48,876 nt of DNA, from positions 83,433 through 132,308 of the forward strand of contig DHUU01000010.1 of assembly GCA_002409325.1 (NCBI GenBank). The letters run 5' to 3'. The stretch is from Bacteroidales bacterium UBA5226 (GTDB lineage: Bacteria; Bacteroidota; Bacteroidia; Bacteroidales; UBA932). Positions 33,566-41,699 of this stretch are shown piece after piece (the first letter of the stretch is position 1; each line of letters starts with the position of its first letter). Position numbers and translations under genes: made by a program. The notes below the pieces were generated by a model that saw only the letters and a program-made list of their open reading frames with translations, was not told where the DNA came from and did no database searches.

Positions 33566-34603
33566 TTAAAAGAGAAACACATCCGCTTCTGCACACGTAT
33601 TCAGTGTGGATTGGGGCCATACAGACGATTGCACTTCCCCAATATGGCATTTTTTTAAAAGCAGCATGCACAAGCGTGACTGACCAATACCGCCCCCTAT
33701 TGTTTGCGGTAATACGTTGTTTAAAAGTAGTTTATGAAATTTCAGGGGAACCCGGTCCAGGGCATTAGCGCGCTCAAGCTGAAGTTGCAGGGATTGGGGA
33801 TTTACCCGGATTCCCATTGAGGAAAGTTCTACCGCAGTCTCCAGCACGGGATGGTGGATGATGATATCCCCGTTCAGGCCAAAAAGTCCGGTTCCGGTTT
33901 CAGTGCTCCAGTCGTCGTAGTCGGGGGATCGTTCGTCGTGCAGCGTCCCATCCCCTAGCGGACCGCCAATCCCTTGGATAAAAACGGCTCCGTATTCTCT
34001 GGCAATGGCGTTCTCCCTTTCTTTGGGACTCAGGCCGGGGTATTTTGAACGGAGTTCTTCGGCATGGATGAAAAAAATGTCATGCGGCAGGGTGGGTTTC
34101 AAAAGTGGATAATGCTCGCTTAGCAGGAACTGGGTGCGTTTGATGGCATAGTAGATAGATTTGACACACTTGCGGAGTGTCTGCTCGGTCCGCTCCCGGG
34201 GCAGTATTACCTTTTCCCAGTCCCACTGGTCTACGTATACTGAGTGGAGGTTGTCTGTGATCTCGTTGGGACGTATGGCATTCATGTCTGTATAGATTCC
34301 CATACCCGGTTCTATGTGATGGCGCCACAGGGCGTACCGTTTCCATTTGGCCAGCGATTGCACAATTTCCACATGCTTTCCCTCCAGTGTTTTCAGGGAG
34401 AATCTCACAGGCAATTCAGTTCCGCTCAGGTTGTCGTTCAGACCGGTGCCGCTTTCTACCAGCAAAGGGGCTGTGATTCTTCTGAGTTTCAATTCTCCGG
34501 CCAATTCGGTCTGGAATGTTTCCTTGATAAATTTAATGGCTTGCTCTGTCTGCCAGATATCCAGGATGGATTTGTAGGATGCGGGGATCAGGGTCCTGTC
34601 CAT
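33566..34603 (-). CDS. asnA: Aspartate--ammonia ligase
   Basis: A 345-residue AsnA-type asparagine synthetase, which makes asparagine from aspartate, ammonia and ATP, with a class-II aminoacyl-tRNA-synthetase-like fold. Diagnostic blocks are LRRITAPLLVESGTGLNDNL, QSLAKWKRYALWRH, YVDQWDWEKVI and the C-terminal GGGIGQSRLCMLLL. Full family length. Divergent from the metallo-hydrolase gene at 34722. Confidence 0.95.
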   Translation of the reverse strand: MDRTLIPASYKSILDIWQTEQAIKFIKETFQTELAGELKLRRITAPLLVESGTGLNDNLSGTELPVRFSLKTLEGKHVEIVQSLAKWKRYALWRHHIEPGMGIYTDMNAIRPNEITDNLHSVYVDQWDWEKVILPRERTEQTLRKCVKSIYYAIKRTQFLLSEHYPLLKPTLPHDIFFIHAEELRSKYPGLSPKERENAIAREYGAVFIQGIGGPLGDGTLHDERSPDYDDWSTETGTGLFGLNGDIIIHHPVLETAVELSSMGIRVNPQSLQLQLERANALDRVPLKFHKLLLNNVLPQTIGGGIGQSRLCMLLLKKCHIGEVQSSVWPQSTLNTCAEADVFLF

Positions 34604-34684
34604 GATTCAAAGTATTACATAATGGTGCGAAAATACAACATCACTTCCATTTGGCACCATCTGGAAAAGAATATTTATATTTAT

Positions 34685-34692
34685 TACATTTG
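34685..34692 (+). promoter_or_regulatory. Possible -7 element for the metallo-hydrolase gene
   Basis: TACATTTG matches TAnnTTTG exactly and lies 29 bases before the ATG at 34722. No clear -33 TTTG at standard spacing. Confidence 0.35.
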
Positions 34693-34721
34693 TGTAAAGT
34701 TATGCGGCAATCCGCAGTTCT

Positions 34722-35522
34722 ATGATTCTCAGGGTCACTTTTTTGGGTACGGGAACTTCTACCGGTGTTCCCCTTATAGGTTGTCAGTGCAGGGTTTGTC
34801 AATCCCCCGATACCAGGGACAAGAGGCTGCGGTCTTCTGTTCTGGTAGAGATCTTTTTCGGAGAAAAGGCCCAACTCAGCCTGTTGATAGATGCCGGTCC
34901 CGATTTCAGACAGCAGATGCTTGCCTATGGGATTGCCTCCCTGCATGGCATTTTGCTGACCCATGAACACCGGGACCATATTGCCGGGCTGGACGATGTG
35001 CGGGCCTTTAATTTTTTATCCAGTAAACCCGTGCCTGTTTACGGAGAACAAAGGGTTTTGAATGCCCTGCAGAAAGAATTCCATTATGCATTTTCTGACT
35101 ATAACTATTCAGGATTGCCAAAAATGGCGCTTTTCCCTATCACTTGCGAACCCTTTCTGATTCAGGGTGTCAGGGTCATTCCAGTACGGGCGGCACACGG
35201 GCGGTTGCCCATACTGGGCTTCAGGATAGGACCATTGGGTTATCTGACCGATGCCAGCAGTATAGAAGACCGGGAGCTGGAAAAATTCCTGGGTGTGCAA
35301 GTTTTTGTGGTCAGCACAGTACAAAGGACTCCGCACAAAACACATTTTTCTCTTTCGCAAGCCATTGATGTGGCCACCAGGGTAGGCGCGCCACAATCCT
35401 TGCTTACGCATCTATCTCACTGTCTGGAACCTCATCTGGAACTGGCCGGGACGCTTCCACCGGGGATCTGCCCGGCATACGACGGGCTGGTCATTGAACT
35501 CCCTTTCAAAGGTGACGTATGA
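34722..35522 (+). CDS. Metallo-beta-lactamase-fold hydrolase, PhnP-like
   Basis: A 266-residue MBL-fold protein. The metal-binding motif is THEHRDH in ILLTHEHRDHIAGLDDV. An N-terminal FLGTGTSTGVPLIGCQCRVC has the cysteine pair seen in PhnP-type phosphodiesterases, which cleave cyclic phosphate esters. The later ligands are His/Asp in LGYLTDAS and the final His in LLTHLSH. Probably a cytoplasmic phosphodiesterase; the substrate is not known. Its end overlaps the DUF456 gene on the opposite strand by 17 bases. Confidence 0.88.
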   Translation: MILRVTFLGTGTSTGVPLIGCQCRVCQSPDTRDKRLRSSVLVEIFFGEKAQLSLLIDAGPDFRQQMLAYGIASLHGILLTHEHRDHIAGLDDVRAFNFLSSKPVPVYGEQRVLNALQKEFHYAFSDYNYSGLPKMALFPITCEPFLIQGVRVIPVRAAHGRLPILGFRIGPLGYLTDASSIEDRELEKFLGVQVFVVSTVQRTPHKTHFSLSQAIDVATRVGAPQSLLTHLSHCLEPHLELAGTLPPGICPAYDGLVIELPFKGDV

Positions 35523-35988
35523 TGTAATACATCATGATGCCGCTGGCTGTAAATTTAAGGCCTACTCCCACTAAAAATCCCAGAAATGATCCCAGGGCCG
35601 GTTTCAGCGATTTGGACAATCCTCCTTCTTTCCTGCCGTAAAGAACTTCTCCAAGCAAAGCTCCCAGAAAAGCCCCGACGATCATCCCGACAGGAGGAAA
35701 GAATACAATCCCCAGAAGCATGCCTGCCGTAGCAAAACCAGTAGCAGCGCGGCTGCCCCCGGTCAATCTGGTGAAAGTGCCCGGTACAATATAATCCAGG
35801 AAAGTGACCACAATGGTTATGATTCCCCAAATCAGCAGGAAGGGCCATTGCATGGTGCTGCCGTTTATAAAAAAAAGAAGCAACAGGCCCAGGAAGCTTA
35901 AGGGAGGACCGGGCAGGACCGGCAGCAGGCAGCCAAGGAGTCCCAGAAAACCCAGGAGAACGGACAGAATCCGGATTACAGTATCCAT
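35506..35988 (-). CDS. DUF456 membrane protein
   Basis: A 160-residue, very hydrophobic protein with glycine-rich helices. The blocks GLLGCLLPVLPGPPLSFLGL, LDYIVPGTFTRLTGGSRAA and GAFLGALLGEVL are characteristic of DUF456 (small membrane proteins of unknown function, possibly glycine-zipper-like). The start overlaps the end of the acyltransferase gene by 13 bases. Confidence 0.88.
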   Translation of the reverse strand: MDTVIRILSVLLGFLGLLGCLLPVLPGPPLSFLGLLLLFFINGSTMQWPFLLIWGIITIVVTFLDYIVPGTFTRLTGGSRAATGFATAGMLLGIVFFPPVGMIVGAFLGALLGEVLYGRKEGGLSKSLKPALGSFLGFLVGVGLKFTASGIMMYYIIRHL

Positions 35989-37295
35989 TCAACAAAACGC
36001 TCTTTTTCTTTACGCATGTCACCGGCCCGCAGCCACCTGAAATCAGACCGTGCAGTACGGAACCATTTGTAATATTGGTAGAAAACCAGGGGTGCCGGGA
36101 TAAAAACTATAGTAGCCGCCAGGGCATATTCCCAGGCGACAAGACCGAATAAAACAAAAAAGGATACCAGCACGGTCAATGTCCATACCAGGAACGTTGT
36201 CACGTAGCGTATAGAATTATGGAATGCCCTGTCCTCCATCCTGGAACAGATCAGACGGGTAATTAACAGGGTCGGGGCAGAAATAGCCGTACAGGCCAGA
36301 AAGTAGGGAGAAAGAAGAACAAGAAGAAACAGCCGGGAAGCCAGTGACAGGGCCGGGCGGGGATTGGCCACAGAAGCCATGCTTATACCTTTTCCTTTTC
36401 TCCTGACGGCAAACCGGCCTATCTCTTCCAGGATATGTTCACTTGTTTTGGGGTCCTGTTCCCTGCGTTGCCGGATCAGGCGCACGGTATGCTGGTTGGC
36501 CGTCAGCCGGTCTTTCAGACTGGCCGGGTTCAAATCCGATTGCTTTATCCTCCGGGCGCAGGACATATTGCACAGCTCCCAGCAGGCATCATAATGGGCG
36601 TCATCGGGAATGTATAATATGAGCTCTTTCATGGATTCCTGCAGCCTCTCCTTAAGCTCGTTCATGATGACCGGATCTTCGCTTTCCGGGTGTGTGGCAA
36701 CGTATTGTGTTACATTTATAGGCTCTCCTATCTGGAGCAGGAGGGACGAACGGTAACGGAAGAAGTTGCCGTATTCAAGACCCATGGGGACAATGTACAC
36801 GGGTTTTTCTCCTGCGATTTCTTCATTTGCCAGTAAAGCGATCCGGAAAATACCCTTTCCCAGGGGGAGCAAATTGTGCATGGCGCGGTGGGTCCCCTCG
36901 GGAAGGATCACAAAAGGAACATTGTTTTTAAGAACCTCAGCCGAATTTCTGATAGTCTGTTCGTTATCCTTGAGGGTACTGCGCCCATCACGGATCCGGT
37001 TAATGGGCATTATGCGCATAAAAAAGAATATCCTGGCCAGCAGGGGTTTCTTGAATATGTCGGCCCGGGCGACAAAGACTTTGGGACGGTTGTCCAGGTC
37101 CAGGACAGCCATCGCGTCCATCAGGGCATTGGTGTGATTGGGAGCAAATATAAGCGCACCATCTGAAGGAAGCTTTTCTATACCGTAGTATTCCCGTTTG
37201 CCGTAGGACAGCCTGTAAAAAAGGCCAGCGTAATATTTGAGTACAGTATAATAAAAGTTTCTTTCGTATATCCTTTTTTGACGTCTCTTACCCAT
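35976..37295 (-). CDS. PlsC-type 1-acyl-glycerol-3-phosphate acyltransferase family protein
   Basis: A 439-residue membrane-associated acyltransferase. Its N-terminal catalytic domain has the HX4D motif in PNHTNALMD and the substrate-binding EGTHR in VILPEGTHRAMHN. The C-terminal region adds a positively charged segment and several hydrophobic helices (LASRLFLLVLLSPYFLACTA, TTFLVWTLTVLVSFFVLFGL), making it longer than classic ~240-residue PlsC. Such enlarged Bacteroidales members acylate lysophosphatidic acid or other lipids. Encoded 6 bases after the symporter gene and overlapping DUF456. Confidence 0.87.
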   Translation of the reverse strand: MGKRRQKRIYERNFYYTVLKYYAGLFYRLSYGKREYYGIEKLPSDGALIFAPNHTNALMDAMAVLDLDNRPKVFVARADIFKKPLLARIFFFMRIMPINRIRDGRSTLKDNEQTIRNSAEVLKNNVPFVILPEGTHRAMHNLLPLGKGIFRIALLANEEIAGEKPVYIVPMGLEYGNFFRYRSSLLLQIGEPINVTQYVATHPESEDPVIMNELKERLQESMKELILYIPDDAHYDACWELCNMSCARRIKQSDLNPASLKDRLTANQHTVRLIRQRREQDPKTSEHILEEIGRFAVRRKGKGISMASVANPRPALSLASRLFLLVLLSPYFLACTAISAPTLLITRLICSRMEDRAFHNSIRYVTTFLVWTLTVLVSFFVLFGLVAWEYALAATIVFIPAPLVFYQYYKWFRTARSDFRWLRAGDMRKEKERFVEWIL

Positions 37296-37301
37296 AACAA
37301 G

Positions 37302-38273
37302 TTATAAAGTAATAGCTTTCCGGGCCTTTCGGGCATCTTTCCAGTTGAATAAAAGGGAAACACCCAGCCCGGAAATAATGTGCCAGACTCCCCACCAGGC
37401 GGTGATAAACAACATGCCACCCAATTCCAGTTCAGGAGGGAAGATCTTTGGGTTGAACAAAAGTACTAGGCCAAGTCCCGAATTCTGGATCCCGGTTTCA
37501 ATGGTTATCGTGCGCCTGTCTTTATTTGGCAGGCGGAAAGCAGATCCTACCCCATAGCCGATTCCCAGGGCAAGTGCGTTGTGAATGAAGACTATAAAGA
37601 AAATATAAAAAATATAACGGATAAAAAGATCAAAATTGTTGCTAAAGGATAAAACTACCAGGGCAATAAAGAACAGCAAAGAGAAATACTGCATGGGTTT
37701 TTTTAGTTTCTCCGTTGTTTTCGGGAAAAAATGCACAAACAACATTCCCAGGATCAAGGGTATTCCCAGCAGGATAAAAACAGTCTCGAAGGTTTGCCAC
37801 AAATCTATATGCAATGTCTGCAGGGCGGTGCCGGCACTTCGGCTCAGGTACCGTGTATACAGCCCCCCCCAGAAAGCAAAACTAAAGGGCGTCATGAAGG
37901 TGGCGGTAGAGGTGGTGATGGCTGTAAGTGTTACCGACAATTCAATATTGGCCTTGGACAGGGAAGACAGGAAATTGGAAATATTTCCCCCAGGGCAGGC
38001 CGCCACCAGTATCATACCCATAGCAACCATGGGGGTGATATGGTCCTTTAAAACCACAATCAACAAGAATGTCATGGCAGGGAGCAAAAACAGCTGGCAG
38101 GTGAGCCCCAGGATGGCCGATTTGGGCTTTTTGAAAACGGTTTTGAATTCAGCCGGCTTAATGCCAAGGGCCACCCCAAACATTACCAGCGCCAATACAA
38201 AGTTGATTACCCTCATCCCATTGGCAGAGAAATTTAGCCGGATAGGGTCCAGATTTAACAGTTGTTCATACAT
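37302..38273 (-). CDS. Bile acid:sodium symporter (BASS) family transporter
   Basis: A 323-residue, about ten-helix membrane protein. Family features are FVLALVMFGVALGIKPAEF near the N-terminus, the VAACPGGNISNFLSSLSKAN segment of the sodium-binding crossover, and ITIETGIQNSGLGLVLL in the second half. BASS proteins transport bile acids, pantoate, pyruvate or other organic anions with sodium; the substrate here is unknown. Transcribed with the acyltransferase and DUF456 genes. Confidence 0.9.
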   Translation of the reverse strand: MYEQLLNLDPIRLNFSANGMRVINFVLALVMFGVALGIKPAEFKTVFKKPKSAILGLTCQLFLLPAMTFLLIVVLKDHITPMVAMGMILVAACPGGNISNFLSSLSKANIELSVTLTAITTSTATFMTPFSFAFWGGLYTRYLSRSAGTALQTLHIDLWQTFETVFILLGIPLILGMLFVHFFPKTTEKLKKPMQYFSLLFFIALVVLSFSNNFDLFIRYIFYIFFIVFIHNALALGIGYGVGSAFRLPNKDRRTITIETGIQNSGLGLVLLFNPKIFPPELELGGMLFITAWWGVWHIISGLGVSLLFNWKDARKARKAITL

Positions 38274-38278
38274 GCATA

Positions 38279-38286
38279 CAAATATA
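38279..38286 (-). promoter_or_regulatory. Possible -7 element TATATTTG before the symporter gene
   Basis: On the minus strand TATATTTG (38279-38286) is an exact TAnnTTTG match in the 44-base gap after the GH3 gene. It is only 5 bases from the start codon and has no clear -33 partner, so the call is weak. Confidence 0.3.
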
Positions 38287-38317
38287 TAAAAAAATGCATG
38301 TAGGAGAAATACGGGAG

Positions 38318-40579
38318 CTAATTATTGACCTCAAACAGTACAGGTTCTCCGGAAACACTGTCCCCGGCCACCCATAGTTCAAATTGTCCTGATTCAACAA
38401 CACGTTTCATTTGCAGATTCCAGAATGCCAACTCATCAATTGGAAGTTTCCAACTCACGGTGCGGGTTTCTCCCGGATCCAGTGCAATCCGGTCAAACCG
38501 CTTCAGTTCTTTGACCGGGCGCGTTACAGAACCGATTTTATCGCACACATAAAGCTGGGCCACTTCTGTGGCGGCGGTCTTTCCTGTATTTGACAGGTCG
38601 AAGAACAGCGTCAGTGTGTCTTTCTGGTTGTATGACACTTGATCAATCCTGATGTTGGTATAGGCAAATGTGGTGTAGGATAGGCCGAATCCGAACGGGA
38701 AAAGGGGAGCAGCACCGGCATCCAGGTAAAAGCTGGTATTGCCCAGCGAAGTCTGCCCGGCTTTCAGGGGGATCTGATCCAGCATGGTTTCATTGCCCAG
38801 AAACGGGCGCCCGGTCCTGTTATGGTTGTAATAAATGGGAATCTGTCCTGCCGTTTTTGGGAAAGTCACGGGCAGCCTGCCGCTGGGAACTTCTTTCCCG
38901 AAGATCAAATCTGCCAGGGCCACTCCACCCATTGTCCCGGGGTGGAACGAGTACAACAGGGCATTGCTCGTGGACACTTCCTTTTCTATGGTTAGCGGCC
39001 TGCCAGCCATAACCACCGTAATGACGGGTTTTCCGGTGGATTTGAGCTTCTCTATCAGGTCGCTTTGAGCTCCCTGGAGGTCCAGGCTGGCCAGGCAGTG
39101 GGCTTCCCCTGACAAGATGGATTCTTCTCCCACAAATACGATCACAACATCTGCTGCACGCGCTGCTTCAACTGCTATCCGTATCCCCGAGGGGTCTGTA
39201 TCCCTTGAATAATCAAGTCCCGGCTCATATAAAATGCTGACTTGCTGCCCGTAATGATCCCTGATAGCCTTCAGGGGGGTAACGGTTGCCTGTTCCTGGG
39301 CATCGAACACCCAGGTTCCCAGCTGATCGTACGGGGCGTTGGCCATCGGCCCGGTAACAAGTACGGATCTGAATTTGTGTGCATCCAGTGGAAGAATCCC
39401 GTCGTTGCTTAGCAGAACGGCACTCTGAACAGCACTTTGCCTGGACAATTCCATGTGATCGGGGTTATAGAACATTTCTTTGTGCAAGTCTTCCTGCACA
39501 TAGGGATTGTCAAACAATCCAAGCTGAAATTTAATGCGCAGAATATTTCTTACAGCCTCATCTATAAGTTTTTCATAAACTGCGCCCTCTTCAACCAGCT
39601 TCCCCAGTTGAGTGATATAGGCAAATGACATCATATCCATGTCTACACCAGTCTCAAGGGCAAGCCTGGCTGCCTGTGCCTGATCCGAAGCAAATCCGTG
39701 GGGTATCATTTCATTGACAGAGGCCCAGTCGCTGACCACAAGACCCCTGAAATTCCATTCATCACGCAGCAAATCACGCATCAGGAAACGATTCCCGGTC
39801 ATAGGGACCCCGTCGTTGTCGTTGAAAGAGGTCATTAGAGTCATCGCACCCGCCTGAATCCCGGCCAAAAAGGGCGGAAGGTACACATTGCGCAGCACCC
39901 GTTCAGAAAGGTAGGTGCTGTTATAATCCCGCCCTCCTTCAGCTGCTCCATAACCCACAAAGTGCTTGACACAGGCTGCCAGGCTTGTCGGATCACCGGG
40001 GTCGGATCCCTGATACCCGCTTATCATGGCCACTCCCATGACCGAGGTAAGGTACGTGTCTTCTCCAAATCCTTCGGCAATCCTTCCCCAGCGAGGATCT
40101 CTGGAGACGTCGAGCATGGGGGAAAAAGTCCACCGTACTCCGGCCGAAGTGGCTTCCACGGCAGCTGCACGGGCGCCTTGTTCCACCAGTGCAGGATTGA
40201 AAGTGGCTGCCAGTCCCAGGGGAATCGGGAATATAGTCTTGAATCCATGGATCACGTCCCGGCCTACGATCAGGGGTATACCCAGCCGGGATTCCTCTAC
40301 CGCAATTTTCTGGAAGGCATTCACCCGGGCAGGGTCCACTTCATTGATAACGGATCCGATATGGCCCTTGCGTAAGGCTTCAGAAAACTGTTCGTCTTCC
40401 GGTACATTTGAGGAAGATACCAGAGTCATCTGCCCCATTTTTTCTTCAAGGGTCATCCTGGATAACAGGCCGGTGATTTTTTTTTCAATATTCCTGTCTG
40501 TGTTCATTGTAGAGGGAACACAGGAGCCTGCCAGGAAAATACAGAAAAACAGCGGGAATAATTTTTTTAGAGGCATCAT
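38318..40579 (-). CDS. bglX: GH3 beta-glucosidase (BglX type)
   Basis: A 753-residue lipoprotein or periplasmic enzyme with a signal ending FLAGSC (Cys20). The GH3 TIM-like barrel holds the substrate motif KHFVGYG (205-211) and the nucleophile Asp284 in GLVVSDWASV. The alpha/beta sandwich domain and a C-terminal fibronectin-III-like domain (FGFGLSYTTFAYTNI onward) follow, as in BglX. It would hydrolyse beta-linked gluco-oligosaccharides to glucose in the periplasm. Last gene of the utilisation locus, 10 bases after the GH16 gene. Confidence 0.93.
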   Translation of the reverse strand: MMPLKKLFPLFFCIFLAGSCVPSTMNTDRNIEKKITGLLSRMTLEEKMGQMTLVSSSNVPEDEQFSEALRKGHIGSVINEVDPARVNAFQKIAVEESRLGIPLIVGRDVIHGFKTIFPIPLGLAATFNPALVEQGARAAAVEATSAGVRWTFSPMLDVSRDPRWGRIAEGFGEDTYLTSVMGVAMISGYQGSDPGDPTSLAACVKHFVGYGAAEGGRDYNSTYLSERVLRNVYLPPFLAGIQAGAMTLMTSFNDNDGVPMTGNRFLMRDLLRDEWNFRGLVVSDWASVNEMIPHGFASDQAQAARLALETGVDMDMMSFAYITQLGKLVEEGAVYEKLIDEAVRNILRIKFQLGLFDNPYVQEDLHKEMFYNPDHMELSRQSAVQSAVLLSNDGILPLDAHKFRSVLVTGPMANAPYDQLGTWVFDAQEQATVTPLKAIRDHYGQQVSILYEPGLDYSRDTDPSGIRIAVEAARAADVVIVFVGEESILSGEAHCLASLDLQGAQSDLIEKLKSTGKPVITVVMAGRPLTIEKEVSTSNALLYSFHPGTMGGVALADLIFGKEVPSGRLPVTFPKTAGQIPIYYNHNRTGRPFLGNETMLDQIPLKAGQTSLGNTSFYLDAGAAPLFPFGFGLSYTTFAYTNIRIDQVSYNQKDTLTLFFDLSNTGKTAATEVAQLYVCDKIGSVTRPVKELKRFDRIALDPGETRTVSWKLPIDELAFWNLQMKRVVESGQFELWVAGDSVSGEPVLFEVNN

Positions 40580-40589
40580 TGGAGTTGGA

Positions 40590-41690
40590 TTATTTTTTCT
40601 GAAAAACTCTTACATAATCAATTTCATAAGTTGCCGGCAGGGCTTTGGGATCGACTCCCTCTGCTCCGCCCCAGTTTCCACCCCAGGCCAGGTTCAGTTT
40701 CAGATAAAACGGCTTATAGAAAGGCCAGCTGTCATAGATCCCTATCTGGTCATTGGTGAAAGTAAAATAACGGAGGCCGTCTACATACCCGTAAATGGCA
40801 TTTTCTGTCCATTCCACCGCGTAAGTGTGAAATTCACTCTGAGCCGTGGCGATAAATTTTTCGGCAGTCCTCTGAGTCCCTATGGCATGGTTGTAACTTT
40901 TACAATGAATAGAGCTGCTGATCCAATTGGGACGGTAACCCACATGTTCCATAATATCAATTTCACCGTCGTCGGGCCATGCCTTGAAATTTTTGGGCAT
41001 CATCCAGAAGGCGGGCCAGGTGCCTTTTCCTGCCGGAAGCTTCAGACGAGCCTCAAAATAGCCGTAGGTCCAGCTGCGCAGTGTATTCATTCTGAGAGAC
41101 AGCACTTCGCTTCCGGATTGTCTGGCAATGATTTTCAGGATCCCGCCGGAAACAATGGCGCACGTGTCTTTTCCTTCAATTGCGGGAATATACCGCTGGA
41201 TCTCGTTGTTACCCCATCCACCGCCTCCGGTCTCAAACCACCATTCAGAAGTGTCCAGCTTGTCAAATTCATCCCGCCATACCAGTTTATACCCTGCAGG
41301 AACCTCAACCCCGGGATCCACAACCGTTGTTGTGTCTGCAGGATTGAGGTGTTGCAATAGGGTAAGCTCTTTTTTATAATTCCCCGACCGAAAAGATAAA
41401 ATACACGTTCTGTCCTTACCGCTCCTGTTATCCGTTACATTGACCGTCAGGGTTGTTTGTCCTTCCAGGCCCCCTGTCGGGGATGTAGTACACCACTCCT
41501 GGTCAGAGGCAACGCCCCATTCCCTGTCTGATGTCACTTTAAGGGTCCCGGATTGGGCTATAAATCCAAATTCCAGTTGTTCTGACGAAAGGCTTATTTG
41601 CGGAGTGTCGGTTGGCTCGGGCCCGCTCCCGCCGTTGCAGCCGCAGGTGGCCAGGGTGAGGGAAGCTATTATAAAAAAGAGCTTTTTCAT
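40590..41690 (-). CDS. GH16 beta-glucanase (laminarinase type) with BACON domain
   Basis: A 366-residue lipoprotein with signal ending TLATC. Residues ~33-115 form a BACON domain (ISLSSEQLEFGFIAQSGTL ... FRSGNYKKELTL), a mucin- or carbohydrate-adhering Ig-like module frequent in Bacteroidota enzymes. Residues ~132-366 are a GH16 jelly roll with the catalytic motif EIDIMEH (nucleophile E243, assisting D245, acid/base E248), preceded by GTWPAFWMM. The motif with the extra Met is that of beta-1,3- and mixed-linkage glucanases/laminarinases. Likely surface-exposed, cutting glucan to oligosaccharides for SusCD. Confidence 0.92.
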   Translation of the reverse strand: MKKLFFIIASLTLATCGCNGGSGPEPTDTPQISLSSEQLEFGFIAQSGTLKVTSDREWGVASDQEWCTTSPTGGLEGQTTLTVNVTDNRSGKDRTCILSFRSGNYKKELTLLQHLNPADTTTVVDPGVEVPAGYKLVWRDEFDKLDTSEWWFETGGGGWGNNEIQRYIPAIEGKDTCAIVSGGILKIIARQSGSEVLSLRMNTLRSWTYGYFEARLKLPAGKGTWPAFWMMPKNFKAWPDDGEIDIMEHVGYRPNWISSSIHCKSYNHAIGTQRTAEKFIATAQSEFHTYAVEWTENAIYGYVDGLRYFTFTNDQIGIYDSWPFYKPFYLKLNLAWGGNWGGAEGVDPKALPATYEIDYVRVFQKK

Positions 41691-41699
41691 AGTTGTTGT

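Noticed and set aside
34604..34721. Minus-strand promoter for asnA (TAATACTTTG region)
   Set aside because: The spacing inside the box does not fit TAnnTTTG and no -33 partner was seen.
40026..41360. Long plus-strand open frame (444 codons)
   Set aside because: It lies antisense to the GH3 and GH16 genes, whose motifs are complete; its translation shows no domain, signal or compositional logic.
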